DNA from: Rhodococcus sp. HM1
GTDB lineage: Bacteria; Actinomycetota; Actinomycetes; Mycobacteriales; Mycobacteriaceae
Length of the DNA: 64,000 bases
Assembly: GCF_023218075.1 (NCBI RefSeq)
Contig: NZ_JALPTB010000005.1
Coordinates: forward strand, 62,001 to 126,000
Reading direction: 5' to 3'
Shown here one piece after another: positions 15,723 to 23,525 of this stretch (position 1 is its first letter; each line of letters begins with the position of its first letter). The notes beneath the pieces were generated by a model that saw only the letters and a list, made by a program, of their open reading frames with translations, ran no database searches and was not told the DNA's origin. Position numbers and translations under genes: made by a program.

Positions 15723-17149
15723 TATTGGACGTCGCTCATGCTCTTGCCGACTTCCGCGAGCGTCAGCGGCGCTCCGAAGTCCTGCGTGATCTTGCGCGGC
15801 GGGAGGTCACACCGGTACAGACCGTTGTCCGGGTTGAAATCGGCGGGCTCCCAACCGTCCGGGGTTGCCTTTTCGACGTTGAAACACGCCTTCGGCGGCA
15901 GCGGCGTCTGCAGATCCGACGGCGCGTGCAGTCCGCCACCCGTCCACGCGGTCTCCTGACGCGCGGTCTCGTACACACATGCACGGGTGAGTTCGTCACC
16001 GCAGGCGGCTGCGGCCTTGGCGAACAGCAACCAGGACGACCAGGCGCGCATCGCGGGCAGGGTGATCTGCGCGTCGGGCGCGTACTTGGCGTAGAGCTCC
16101 TTCAGCTGCTCGACGGCGGGCTCGTCGCTTTCGAGCGGTGCCATGCCGCCGAGGTCGACGAGGTTGTTCTGGTACTCCGTGGAGCGGCCGAGGAGGTCGA
16201 TGAACTGCGCGTTGTAGGCGTTGTTGTTCGCGTCGATCCAGTCGAGCTTGTAGTCCATGTTGGTCAGGACCTCTTCGAGCTTGGCGAGCTGGTCGAAGCT
16301 GCCCATGAAGACCAGGCCCTTGACGCCCTTGCTCTTGATGGCCTGCGCGTAGGGGGTCCAGTCCGAGACACCCATCGCCGGGTACAACTCGTTGTAGACC
16401 ATGGTCGCGCCCAGCGCTTCGAAGGTCTCCTGGGTGATCGCGCCGACGACCTTGGTGACGGCCGAGTCGCCGTTGATCGCGCCGATCGCGGACTTGGACT
16501 CGGGGTAGGCCTCGTTGATCACCCACTCGCGGAATCCGGCGTAGTTGTCGTATCCGGGGATCTTCGCCGGCGAGGCGCTGATCTCGAGGTCGGCGCCGGC
16601 GGCACCTTCCTGCACGGTCTGGGCCGTGAAGGTGGGAAGCAGGCAGTTCAGGCGCTCCTTGACGCCGAGGGCGTCGAGCGCAGCACCGCCGCCCACGAGG
16701 GCGAAGTCCTCACGGCACGCCTCGATCATGCGCTGGCGCGGTTCCATCAGCTTGGCGTCGCGGGTGTTGGCGACGAGGGTGCGGCCGTTGATGCCGCCGT
16801 TGTCGTTGCACCAGGAGGTGAACACCTTTGCCGCATCGACGAATTCGGGGTTCTTGGTGAACCCCATGTCGGTGAAGACGCCGACCTCGATCTGCTCGGC
16901 GGTGACGCCCTGTGCGGAGGCCGTCGAGGCGTCACCCTCCTGGCACACCTCGGTCAGGTCACCGAAGTCCGCGGAGAGCGCCGACGATCCGCCACCGCTG
17001 CGGTCGTCGCCTCCACCAGTCTCGGATCCGGTGCGGCCGCCGCACCCGGCGACGAGCACCGCGATCGCGGCCAGCGCCACGGCGGCCCGTCCGGTGCCCG
17101 CGACAATTCGTCGACGCACCTCGGGTACCGGAGTCTGCTGTAGTTTCAC
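15722..17149 (-). CDS. Branched-chain-type ABC transporter substrate-binding lipoprotein
   Basis: A 475-residue periplasmic-type binding protein anchored as a lipoprotein. A basic N terminus (RRR at 12-14) precedes a hydrophobic stretch and a lipobox LVAGC with Cys36, then a Gly/Ser-rich linker. The mature part is a type I periplasmic fold (VGVFTDMGFTKNPEFVDAAKVFTSWCNDNGGINGR). Several cysteines in the mature domain (CQEG, WCND, EACRED, NCLL, CGDEL) could form disulfides. GTG 17149 follows a strong GGGGGAGGAAG site. First gene of the 17.1-6.3 kb operon; it sets the specificity of import, presumably for the acid degraded by the cluster. Confidence 0.9.
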   Translation of the reverse strand: MKLQQTPVPEVRRRIVAGTGRAAVALAAIAVLVAGCGGRTGSETGGGDDRSGGGSSALSADFGDLTEVCQEGDASTASAQGVTAEQIEVGVFTDMGFTKNPEFVDAAKVFTSWCNDNGGINGRTLVANTRDAKLMEPRQRMIEACREDFALVGGGAALDALGVKERLNCLLPTFTAQTVQEGAAGADLEISASPAKIPGYDNYAGFREWVINEAYPESKSAIGAINGDSAVTKVVGAITQETFEALGATMVYNELYPAMGVSDWTPYAQAIKSKGVKGLVFMGSFDQLAKLEEVLTNMDYKLDWIDANNNAYNAQFIDLLGRSTEYQNNLVDLGGMAPLESDEPAVEQLKELYAKYAPDAQITLPAMRAWSSWLLFAKAAAACGDELTRACVYETARQETAWTGGGLHAPSDLQTPLPPKACFNVEKATPDGWEPADFNPDNGLYRCDLPPRKITQDFGAPLTLAEVGKSMSDVQ

Positions 17150-17290
17150 GTTCTTCCTCCCCCTGCAGGCCCGTTCGGGCCGACCGGTAGTTGACAGGAG
17201 AGCGACGCCGTCCGCAGGGCCGCGGTTGCGCCGGGAATTCCCGAGGCCATAGTGCTCTCGCCTGATAGGGAAACTAGCCTCTCGCTGTAG

Positions 17291-17308
17291 GAGAATCAAC
17301 ATATTCTA
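17291..17308. promoter_or_regulatory. Variant GAGAAT operator with 6-base spacer, transporter promoter
   Basis: GAGAAT (17291-17296), six bases, ATTCTA (17303-17308). The half-sites match the cluster motif but the spacer is 6, not 3. On the minus strand TTGATT (overlapping the site) and TAGTTT 17 bases on make a plausible -35/-10 for the binding-protein operon, so a protein bound here would block it. The remaining DNA of the 347-base gap 17150-17496 holds a leader for the minus operon and the promoter of the plus operon; no gene is seen. Confidence 0.5.
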
Positions 17309-17459
17309 CTGGTCCGGAGCGGGGAGGAGATTCGCGGACCTCACCCTCGGGATCATCCGGACGAGATGCCGGAGCGCTCCGGCGGCAGGCCGCCTACCTG
17401 CGTCTTCAGACCGGACGTTGACTATCCGGCAAAAGCCTGGAAACCTACTGAGCAGAAAT

Positions 17460-17474
17460 GAGAATGTAATTCTC
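17460..17474. promoter_or_regulatory. Perfect palindromic operator before the oxygenase operon
   Basis: GAGAAT-GTA-ATTCTC, a perfect match to the cluster consensus, 22 bases upstream of the CMD-family gene. The stretch 17413-17474 (CCGGACGTTGAC, then TGGAAA and the palindrome at the same spacing) recurs at 19752-19814, showing that this promoter has been duplicated. Confidence 0.82.
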
Positions 17475-17496
17475 GCCGACGAGAGGAGGTTGGTGC

Positions 17497-18048
17497 ATGG
17501 CCCTGCTTCCACCGCTGCCCGCCGAGGAGTGGGACGACAAGACGCGAGCGGCGTTCATCGGGATGCTCGCGCGGGATCGCCAGAATCCGGAAGGAGCCGG
17601 CACGGCCCTGTCCGCGCTCGCGCACCACCCGGACCTGACCAAGGCGTTCCTGGGCTTCAGCGTCTATCTGCTGTGGCGGTCGACGCTGCCGCCGCGGTTG
17701 CGGGAGCTCGTGATCCTGCGGGTCGCGCACCGCCGCGACTGCGAGTACGAATCGCAGCACCACGTCCCGATCGCGCAGGAAGCCGGGCTGACCCTCGACG
17801 AGATCGAGGCAGCACGCATCGGTGAGGCCACCGACGAGTTCGAACGCACCCTGCTCGCCGCGGTCGACGAACTCGAGGACAAGAACCGGCTCTCCGAGCA
17901 GACGTGGAACGCGCTCGGCGAGCGGCTCGACAAGCGGCAGCGAATGGACTTCATCTTCACGGTCGGTGGCTACGGCCTCATGGCCATGGCTTTCAACACA
18001 TTCGGTATCGGACTCGGACACGACACCGAGCCCGGACAGGAAAGGTAG
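17497..18048 (+). CDS. Carboxymuconolactone decarboxylase (CMD/AhpD)-family protein
   Basis: A 183-residue helical protein of the CMD fold. The core motif LPPRLRELVILRVAHRRDCEYESQHH spans about 65-91. Only one cysteine (Cys83, then E-Y-E-S-Q-H-H) is present, so it lacks the CxxC pair of AhpD peroxidase-type members and is closer to the decarboxylase/unknown branch. ATG 17497 follows GAGAGGAGG. It is the first gene of the operon with the Rieske oxygenase, four bases before it. Such proteins are often found beside oxygenases in actinobacterial catabolic loci; a lactone-decarboxylating or detoxifying role is possible but not shown. Confidence 0.83.
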   Translation: MALLPPLPAEEWDDKTRAAFIGMLARDRQNPEGAGTALSALAHHPDLTKAFLGFSVYLLWRSTLPPRLRELVILRVAHRRDCEYESQHHVPIAQEAGLTLDEIEAARIGEATDEFERTLLAAVDELEDKNRLSEQTWNALGERLDKRQRMDFIFTVGGYGLMAMAFNTFGIGLGHDTEPGQER

Positions 18049-18052
18049 ATCC

Positions 18053-19336
18053 GTGCCCCATTTCCCGAAACCAGCCGAAGGCAGCTGGACCGAACACTGG
18101 CCCGAACTCGGCACCGCACCGGTCGACTACACCGACTCGTACGATCCGCAGTTCTTCGAGGACGAGCGCAACGCGATCTTCAAGCGCACCTGGCTCAACG
18201 TCGGCCGTGTCGAGAAGCTCCCCCGCAAGGGCAGCTACTTCACCAAGGAACTGCCCTCCGCCGGCCCCGGCACCTCGCTGATCATCGTCAAGGGCAACGA
18301 CGGTGAGATCCGCGCCTTCCACAACCTGTGCCGCCACCGCGGAAACAAGCTGGTCTGGAACGACTTTCCCGGTGAGGAGGTCGCCGGCAGCTGCAAGCAG
18401 TTCACCTGCAAGTACCACGCCTGGCGCTACAGCCTCGAAGGCGATCTGACCTTCGTCCAGCAGGAGGGCGAGTTCTTCGACCTCGACAAGCAGGACTACG
18501 GACTCAAGTCCGTGCGCTGCGAGATCTGGCAGGGCTTCATCTTCATCAACCTCGACGACAACGCCCAGCCCCTCGACGAATACCTCGGCCCGCTGGCCAA
18601 GGGCATCGAAGGCTACCCGTTCGACAAGATGACCGAGGTCTACAGCTACCGGGCCGAGATCGGCTCCAACTGGAAGCTGTTCATCGACGCCTTCGCCGAG
18701 TTCTACCACGCCCCGATCCTGCACATGAAGCAGGCGACCAAGGACGAAGCCGAGAAGCTCGCCGGCTACGGCTACGAGGCGCTGCACTACGACATCCAGT
18801 CGCCGCACTCGATGATCTCCTCCTGGGGCGGCATGGCCCCGCCCAAGGACCTGAACATGGTCAAGCCCATCGAACGCGTCCTGCGCTCGGGCCTGTTCGG
18901 ACCCTGGGACCGCCCCGACATCCCCGGCATCTCCGGCGACGAGCTGCCCGAAGGCATCAACCCCGGCAAGTACCCGGTCTGGGGCCAGGACTCCTGGGAG
19001 TTCTTCCCCAACATGACCCTGCTCATCTGGGCACCGGGCTGGTACCTGACCTACCACTACTGGCCCACCGCCCCGGACCGCCACATCTTCGAGGCCAACC
19101 TCTACTTCGTGCCCCCGAAGAACGTCCGCGAGCGCCTCGCCCACGAACTGGCCGCGGTCACCTTCAAGGAGTACGCACTGCAGGACGCCAACACCCTCGA
19201 AGCGACGCAGACGATGATCGGCACCCGCACCGTCACCGACTTCCCGCTCTGCGATCAGGAAATCCTCCTCCGCCACCTGCACAAGACCGTCGGAGACTAC
19301 GTCAAGGAGTACCGTGATGGCGCTGCTGCCAACTGA
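18053..19336 (+). CDS. Rieske non-heme iron oxygenase, alpha subunit
   Basis: A 427-residue ring-hydroxylating-type oxygenase. Rieske ligands are Cys93-x-His95 and Cys119-x2-His122. The mononuclear iron site is Asp212 and His219/His224 in DAFAEFYHAPILH, with the third ligand probably the Asp of EYALQDANTLEATQ near the C terminus. No beta-subunit gene is adjacent. It needs an electron donor; the KshB-like reductase at 39373, under the same operator type, is the best candidate. It may hydroxylate a ring or alkyl carbon. GTG 18053 follows AGGAAAGGTAG. Its first 11 codons are present again, nearly unchanged, in the scar at 19878. Confidence 0.92.
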   Translation: MPHFPKPAEGSWTEHWPELGTAPVDYTDSYDPQFFEDERNAIFKRTWLNVGRVEKLPRKGSYFTKELPSAGPGTSLIIVKGNDGEIRAFHNLCRHRGNKLVWNDFPGEEVAGSCKQFTCKYHAWRYSLEGDLTFVQQEGEFFDLDKQDYGLKSVRCEIWQGFIFINLDDNAQPLDEYLGPLAKGIEGYPFDKMTEVYSYRAEIGSNWKLFIDAFAEFYHAPILHMKQATKDEAEKLAGYGYEALHYDIQSPHSMISSWGGMAPPKDLNMVKPIERVLRSGLFGPWDRPDIPGISGDELPEGINPGKYPVWGQDSWEFFPNMTLLIWAPGWYLTYHYWPTAPDRHIFEANLYFVPPKNVRERLAHELAAVTFKEYALQDANTLEATQTMIGTRTVTDFPLCDQEILLRHLHKTVGDYVKEYRDGAAAN

Positions 19337-19646
19337 ATTCGCCGACCTCGAACCCTTCGCTGCCGACTGGGTCCTGGCCACCGAACCCGAGCGCTACGCA
19401 AAGCGCCTGGCCTCTACCATGCCCGAGATGCAGAAGTTCTACGACGCCGCATTCCCGCGCATCGAGGACGCCATCACCTACTGCGACAAATTCGACTACG
19501 ACGACCTGCCCGACGACGCCCGCGCCCTCGTGCACCTGATGCAGTCGCTCATCATGGTCTCCTTCCCCGTCGAAGTCTGGAAGCAGCCCCGCGTCCCCGA
19601 CAGCGGCGCGGCCTGGGCCGAAATCATCCACGAACCGGTGGTCTGA
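19317..19646 (+). CDS. Small hypothetical protein coupled to the Rieske oxygenase
   Basis: A 109-residue acidic, mostly helical protein of unrecognised family, with MQKFYDAAFPRIEDAI and DDLPDDARALVHLMQSLIMVSFPVEVW; no signal peptide, no cysteine motif (one Cys). ATG 19317 lies seven bases after AAGGAG and overlaps the oxygenase end by 20 bases, so the two are coupled. The overlap and the survival of its last codons in the scar downstream indicate a long association with the oxygenase. A small stabilising subunit or chaperone is plausible. A terminator hairpin follows. Confidence 0.75.
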   Translation: MALLPTEFADLEPFAADWVLATEPERYAKRLASTMPEMQKFYDAAFPRIEDAITYCDKFDYDDLPDDARALVHLMQSLIMVSFPVEVWKQPRVPDSGAAWAEIIHEPVV

Positions 19647-19661
19647 CGCCCGACGCACGAC

Positions 19662-19703
19662 GAACCGTCCCCCCGCAGCCGATGCGCCGCGGGGGGACGG
19701 TTC
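19662..19703 (+). terminator. Rho-independent-like terminator after the oxygenase operon
   Basis: GAACCGTCCCCCCGC (19662-19676) pairs perfectly with GCGGGGGGACGGTTC (19689-19703) around a 12-base loop, followed by CGTTCGT. It ends the CMD-oxygenase-small-protein operon before the duplicated promoter. Confidence 0.75.
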
Positions 19704-19799
19704 CGTTCGTCCGGGACCTTTCGGCCGACACCTTCACCGGACACATTCCCCGGACGTTGACGCCCCCCGACAACTGTGGAAATCTGATAGTCAATGAAT

Positions 19800-19814
19800 G
19801 AGAGTGCCATTCTC
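19800..19814. promoter_or_regulatory. Palindromic operator before the amidohydrolase operon
   Basis: GAGAGT-GCC-ATTCTC matches 11 of 12 consensus positions. A half-site GAGATT follows at 19821, 21 bases on. The preceding CCGGACGTTGAC and TGGAAA elements at the same distances as in 17413-17474 show common origin with the oxygenase promoter. Confidence 0.78.
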
Positions 19815-19851
19815 ATGAATGAGATTGGCTGAGCTCGGGTTCGCCGAGGCG

Positions 19852-19943
19852 ACGAGCTCGGACAGGAAGGTGGACCCGTGCCCCATTTCCCGAAACCAGC
19901 CGAAGGCAGCCGGGCCGAAGTCATCCGAGAACCGGTGGTGTAG
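19852..19943 (+). pseudogene. Deletion scar: Rieske 5' end fused in frame to 3' end of its small companion gene
   Basis: Bases from about 19852 copy the end of the CMD gene and the leader (GAGCTCGGACAGGAAGG), then GTG 19878 opens a 21-codon frame. Its first 11 codons (VPHFPKPAEGS) are those of the oxygenase at 18053, and its last codons (AEVIREPVV, stop 19941-19943) correspond to the end of the small gene (AEIIHEPVV). The join lies at TGGaCCGAA/TGGgCCGAA, a 9-base near-identity between the two genes. It is the remnant of a second CMD-oxygenase-small gene set lost by internal deletion. The reading frame is intact, has a good AGGAAGG site, and stops two bases before the amidohydrolase GTG, so it may now serve as a leader peptide for translational coupling. 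Confidence 0.85.
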
Positions 19944-19945
19944 CG

Positions 19946-21157
19946 GTGATTACACTCAAGGCCGCCGGCCTTCTCGATGTCGACAGCGGAAAGATCGTGC
20001 GCCCCGGCATCATCCGCGTCGAAGACGACAAGATCGTCGGGATCGGCGGTGAACCCGAAGGCGAGGTCGTCGATCTCGGCGACCAGATCCTCCTGCCCGG
20101 CCTGATGGACATGGAAGTCAACCTGCTCATGGGCGGGCGCGGCGAGAAACCCGTCTACTCCACGGTTCAGGACGATCCCCCGCTGCGTATGCTCCGCGCG
20201 GTCGGCAACGCCCGGCGCACCCTCCGCGCCGGTTTCACCACGGTCCGCAACCTGGGCCTGTTCGTGAAGACCGGCGGCTACCTGCTCGACGTCGCGCTGG
20301 GCAAGGCCATCGACGCGGGCTGGGTGGACGGCCCGCGGGTCGTCCCGGCCGGTCACGCGATCACCCCGACCGGTGGTCACCTCGATCCGACGATGTTCGC
20401 GGCGTTCGCCCCCGGCGTGCTGGACCTGACCATCGAGGAAGGCATCGCCAACGGTGTCGACGAGGTCCGCAAGGCGGTTCGCTACCAGATCAAGCACGGG
20501 GCCAAGCTCATCAAAGTCTGTGTCTCGGGTGGCGTCATGTCGCACACCGGAACACCGGGCGCACAGCACTATTCCGACGAGGAGCTGCGCGCGATCGTCG
20601 ACGAGGCGCACCGGCGCGGTCTGCGCGTCGCGTCGCACACCCACGGCGCGGACGCCGTCCGCGCGGCCGTCGCCGCCGGAATCGACTGCATCGAACACGG
20701 ATTCCTCATCGACGACGACGCGATCGACAAGATGGTCGCCGCCGGCACCTATCTCGTTCCCACCACCCGGCTCGCCGACGCGATGGACGTCTCGCACGCG
20801 CCGCCGGATCTGCAGGCCAAGGCCGCCGAGATGTTCCCCAAGGCCCGCACCTCGGTCAAGGCGGCCTACGAGGCGGGCGTGAAGATCGCGCTCGGCACCG
20901 ACGCACCGGCCATCCCCCACGGCAAGAACGCGGACGAACTCGTCGCGCTGGTCGAACGCGGCATGTCCGCACTGGACGCGCTGCGCGCCGCGACGATCAC
21001 GGCCGCCGAACTGATCGATGTCACCGACCGCGGCCGGCTGGCCGAGGGCCTGCTCGCCGACATCGTCGGCGTCCCGGGCAACCCGCTCGAGGACATCACC
21101 GTCACGCAGAACGTGCAGTTCGTCATGAAAGGCGGAAAAGTCTATGTCAACAACTGA
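19946..21157 (+). CDS. Amidohydrolase-superfamily protein lacking the HxH metal motif
   Basis: A 403-residue TIM-barrel hydrolase of the imidazolonepropionase/prolidase-like group. After the N-terminal beta sandwich comes PGLMDMEVNLL (51-61) where relatives have D-x-H-x-H: both histidines are replaced (Glu57, Asn59). Other site residues remain: TGGH (142-145), a Lys in AKLIKV (187 or 190) for carbamylation, SHTHG (His231, His233), EHG (His251) and GTDAP (Asp319). This might leave a single-metal or different chemistry. GTG 19946 has no clear ribosome site of its own and is two bases behind the scar peptide stop. Possible roles are hydrolysis of a cyclic amide or lactone, or decarboxylation. 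Confidence 0.82.
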   Translation: MITLKAAGLLDVDSGKIVRPGIIRVEDDKIVGIGGEPEGEVVDLGDQILLPGLMDMEVNLLMGGRGEKPVYSTVQDDPPLRMLRAVGNARRTLRAGFTTVRNLGLFVKTGGYLLDVALGKAIDAGWVDGPRVVPAGHAITPTGGHLDPTMFAAFAPGVLDLTIEEGIANGVDEVRKAVRYQIKHGAKLIKVCVSGGVMSHTGTPGAQHYSDEELRAIVDEAHRRGLRVASHTHGADAVRAAVAAGIDCIEHGFLIDDDAIDKMVAAGTYLVPTTRLADAMDVSHAPPDLQAKAAEMFPKARTSVKAAYEAGVKIALGTDAPAIPHGKNADELVALVERGMSALDALRAATITAAELIDVTDRGRLAEGLLADIVGVPGNPLEDITVTQNVQFVMKGGKVYVNN

Positions 21158-21557
21158 CGACCTCGTCGAGATCAACCAGCTCCTTGCGCGGTACGCGGTC
21201 AACATGACCAAGAACGACGTCGAGGGTGTCATGGCGGTCTTCACCCCCGACGGCACCTACAGTGCCTTCGGCGATGCCTTCACGCTCGACCAGTTCCCCG
21301 AGTTGGTCGCCGCGGCACCGAAGGGCCTGTTCATGACGGGCACCGCCCTCGTCGAGCTCGACGGCGACACCGCGACCGGAACCCAGCCGCTGTGCTTCGT
21401 CGACCAGACGACCCACAACATGCGCATCGGGTACTACAGCGACACCTACGTCCGCACCGAGGACGGCTGGCGTCTGAAGACCCGGTCCATGACCTTCCAG
21501 CGTCGCAGCGGAGCCCACGACTCGGGTATCCCGCACGCCTTCGAGCCGTCGGCATGA
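21144..21557 (+). CDS. NTF2-like (SnoaL-type) protein
   Basis: A 137-residue cone-shaped NTF2-fold protein: N-terminal helices LVEINQLLARYAVNMTKNDVEGVMAVFTPDGTYS, followed by a curved sheet ending RTEDGWRLKTRSMTFQRRS. Members include SnoaL-like cyclases, dehydratases, ketosteroid isomerase and dioxygenase small subunits. The start overlaps the amidohydrolase by 14 bases and its TGA overlaps the next ATG. It could be an isomerase or hydrolase-like partner, or even a beta-like subunit for the oxygenase at 18053, but no catalytic signature decides this. Confidence 0.8.
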   Translation: MSTTDDLVEINQLLARYAVNMTKNDVEGVMAVFTPDGTYSAFGDAFTLDQFPELVAAAPKGLFMTGTALVELDGDTATGTQPLCFVDQTTHNMRIGYYSDTYVRTEDGWRLKTRSMTFQRRSGAHDSGIPHAFEPSA

Positions 21558-22645
21558 ACGTCGACGAGTTCCGGTCCGCCCTGCGCGCCTGGCTCGACGA
21601 GAACGACCTGACCCCGCCGCCGGACCATTCGCTCGACGGTCAGGTGGCGCAACTGGGCCGGGTGCGCAGGGCACTGTTCGACGCGGACTGGATGCGGTAC
21701 GGCTGGCCCGTCGAGGTCGGCGGTCTCGGGGGCGACGCGGTGCTGCGGGCCGTGCTCGGCGAGGAGGTCGCCACCCGCGACCTGGCCGAACCGGGGATCT
21801 ACTCGATGATCGAGGTCCTCGCGCCGACGATGATCTCCTACGCCCGACCCGAACTCGCCGCCGAGATGGTTCCGCTGTTGCTCAGCGGTCGCGAACAGTG
21901 GTGCCAGGGCTTCTCCGAGCCCGGCTCGGGCAGCGACCTCGCGTCGCTGAGCACCCGCGCCGTGCAACGCGGCGACGAGTGGGTGATCAACGGCCAGAAG
22001 GTCTGGACGAGCCTGGCGCAGTATGCATCCCGCTGTGTGCTCCTCACCCGCACCGCGCCCGGCCACGACGGGATCACCGCGTTCTTCGTCGACATGGACA
22101 CCCCCGGCATCACCGTCAAGCCGCTGCGCACGATGCACGGCATCGACGAGTTCGCCGAGGTGTACTTCGACGACGTCGTGGTGCCCGCGGACCGCATGCT
22201 CGGCCGGCCGGGCGACGGTTGGCGGGTCGCGATGGATCTGCTTCCGCACGAACGCTCGACGTGTTTCTGGCACCGGATCGCGTACCTGTTCACGCGTCTG
22301 GACAAGTTGCTCGACGAGACCGAACTCGATGCCGACGACGATCTCGGCTCGGCGTATCTGGCGCTGCACACGGTGCGCTGCCGGTCGCGCCTGACCCAGC
22401 AGCGACTCGCCGAGGGAGCCGCGCTCGGACCGGAGACCTCGATCGACAAGGTGCTGCTGGCAACGGCCGAACAGCAGTTGTTCGACACCGTGCGCGATCT
22501 GCTGCCGGGTGTCCTCGAACTCGAGGACACCCTGTGGCGACCGGAATTCCTGTACTCGAGGGCCGCCACGATCTACGGCGGCACGGCCGAGATCCAGCGC
22601 AACATCATCGCGCGCCGCCTGCTCGATCTGGGGAGGGATCGATGA
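21554..22645 (+). CDS. Acyl-CoA dehydrogenase, larger subunit of pair 1
   Basis: A 363-residue acyl-CoA dehydrogenase with WCQGFSEPGSGSDLAS, WVINGQKVWTSLAQ and the end SRAATIYGGTAEIQRNIIARRLL. In mycolata such genes occur in adjacent pairs whose products form alpha2beta2 enzymes (as in ChsE1-ChsE2 of cholesterol side-chain removal), one subunit carrying the FAD contacts and the other the rest of the site. The next gene overlaps it by ATGA and encodes a shorter member, fitting that scheme. Acts on a CoA ester with a bulky acyl part by analogy. Confidence 0.88.
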   Translation: MNVDEFRSALRAWLDENDLTPPPDHSLDGQVAQLGRVRRALFDADWMRYGWPVEVGGLGGDAVLRAVLGEEVATRDLAEPGIYSMIEVLAPTMISYARPELAAEMVPLLLSGREQWCQGFSEPGSGSDLASLSTRAVQRGDEWVINGQKVWTSLAQYASRCVLLTRTAPGHDGITAFFVDMDTPGITVKPLRTMHGIDEFAEVYFDDVVVPADRMLGRPGDGWRVAMDLLPHERSTCFWHRIAYLFTRLDKLLDETELDADDDLGSAYLALHTVRCRSRLTQQRLAEGAALGPETSIDKVLLATAEQQLFDTVRDLLPGVLELEDTLWRPEFLYSRAATIYGGTAEIQRNIIARRLLDLGRDR

Positions 22646-23463
22646 CCGACGCCACCACCGTCTCCGACACCACGCAGGCCGAGGAACTGGCACTGCTGGG
22701 CGACGCCCTGCGCGGGACCATGACCTCCACACCCGCGCACGAACTCGATTCGGCGCTGGCCGATCTCGGCTGGGGCGACATGCTCACCGAGATGCCCGAC
22801 GTCGCGATCCCACTGGTGTTCCGACTACTCGGCGAGACGGGCGCGCATGCCCCGGTGATCAACGACGTCGTACTGCACGCGGCCGGACTTCCCATCGCCG
22901 GAACCCTCCCGTTGCCGTTCGCGGGCGGCAGATGGATCGTGTGGGACCGCACCGGCACCGCCGGTACCGCTCTCGACGAGGAGATCCCGCTCCACACCGC
23001 CGACGCGGGCGAGGAACTCGACCCCGCGGCGATCGCCGCCGGCCGGCGTGCGCTCGGCTGGTGGCTGGTGGGGACGAGCCGTACCATGTTGTCGCTCGCG
23101 CGAACCCACGCCCTCGACCGCACCCAGTTCGGCACGCCGGTCGCGGCGTTCCAGGCGGTGCGGCACCGGCTCGCCGAGACCCTCGTCGCGATCGAGGGTG
23201 CCGAGGCGACGCTGCTCGCCGCGACCGACGACCTCGGATCGCTGCTCGCGAAGGCCGCGGCCGGGAAGGCCGCGCTGACGGCGGCCCGCCACTGCCAGCA
23301 GGTGTTGGGCGGGATTGGATTCACCGCCGAACACGACCTGCACCGGCACATCCGCCGGGCGCTGGTCCTCGACGGATTGCTCGGCAGTGCACGCGAACTC
23401 ACCCGCGAAGCCGGTGCTTTCATCCGGTCGACGGGTTCGGCTCCGCGTCTCGTCCACCTGTAG
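22642..23463 (+). CDS. Acyl-CoA dehydrogenase, short subunit of pair 1
   Basis: A 273-residue reduced acyl-CoA dehydrogenase. The N-terminal helical domain is shortened, the beta domain is cut to GRWIVWDRTG to EEIPLH, and the C-terminal domain is kept (RTMLSLARTHALDRTQFGTPVAAFQAVRHRLAE, then CQQVLGGIGFTAEHDLHRHIRRALVL). The usual WxxNGxK segment is absent, so it should not work alone. ATGA overlap with the upstream gene supports a 1:1 complex. A strong bidirectional hairpin follows. Confidence 0.85.
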   Translation: MTDATTVSDTTQAEELALLGDALRGTMTSTPAHELDSALADLGWGDMLTEMPDVAIPLVFRLLGETGAHAPVINDVVLHAAGLPIAGTLPLPFAGGRWIVWDRTGTAGTALDEEIPLHTADAGEELDPAAIAAGRRALGWWLVGTSRTMLSLARTHALDRTQFGTPVAAFQAVRHRLAETLVAIEGAEATLLAATDDLGSLLAKAAAGKAALTAARHCQQVLGGIGFTAEHDLHRHIRRALVLDGLLGSARELTREAGAFIRSTGSAPRLVHL

Positions 23464-23474
23464 AACCTCGGAAG

Positions 23475-23517
23475 CACGAAGGAGGGGCGCCCGCGGTGCG
23501 GGCGCCCCTCCTTCGTG
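23475..23517. terminator. Bidirectional terminator between convergent genes
   Basis: Perfect 20-bp stem (23475-23494 with 23498-23517; CACGAAGGAGGGGCGCCCGC) and a 3-base loop GGT. It lies between the dehydrogenase stop on the plus strand and the lipoprotein stop on the minus strand. Confidence 0.85.
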
Positions 23518-23525
23518 TTGCGGAA

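Noticed and set aside
13314-15959. 881-residue open frame on the plus strand opposite the permease gene
   Set aside because: Its composition (Arg/Asp/His/Gly-rich low-complexity) is that of an antisense shadow in GC-rich DNA, and the minus strand carries an unmistakable permease and binding protein.
17291-17308. GAGAAT/ATTCTA pair as a standard member of the operator family
   Set aside because: The spacer is six bases, not three; it is listed only as a variant with lower confidence.
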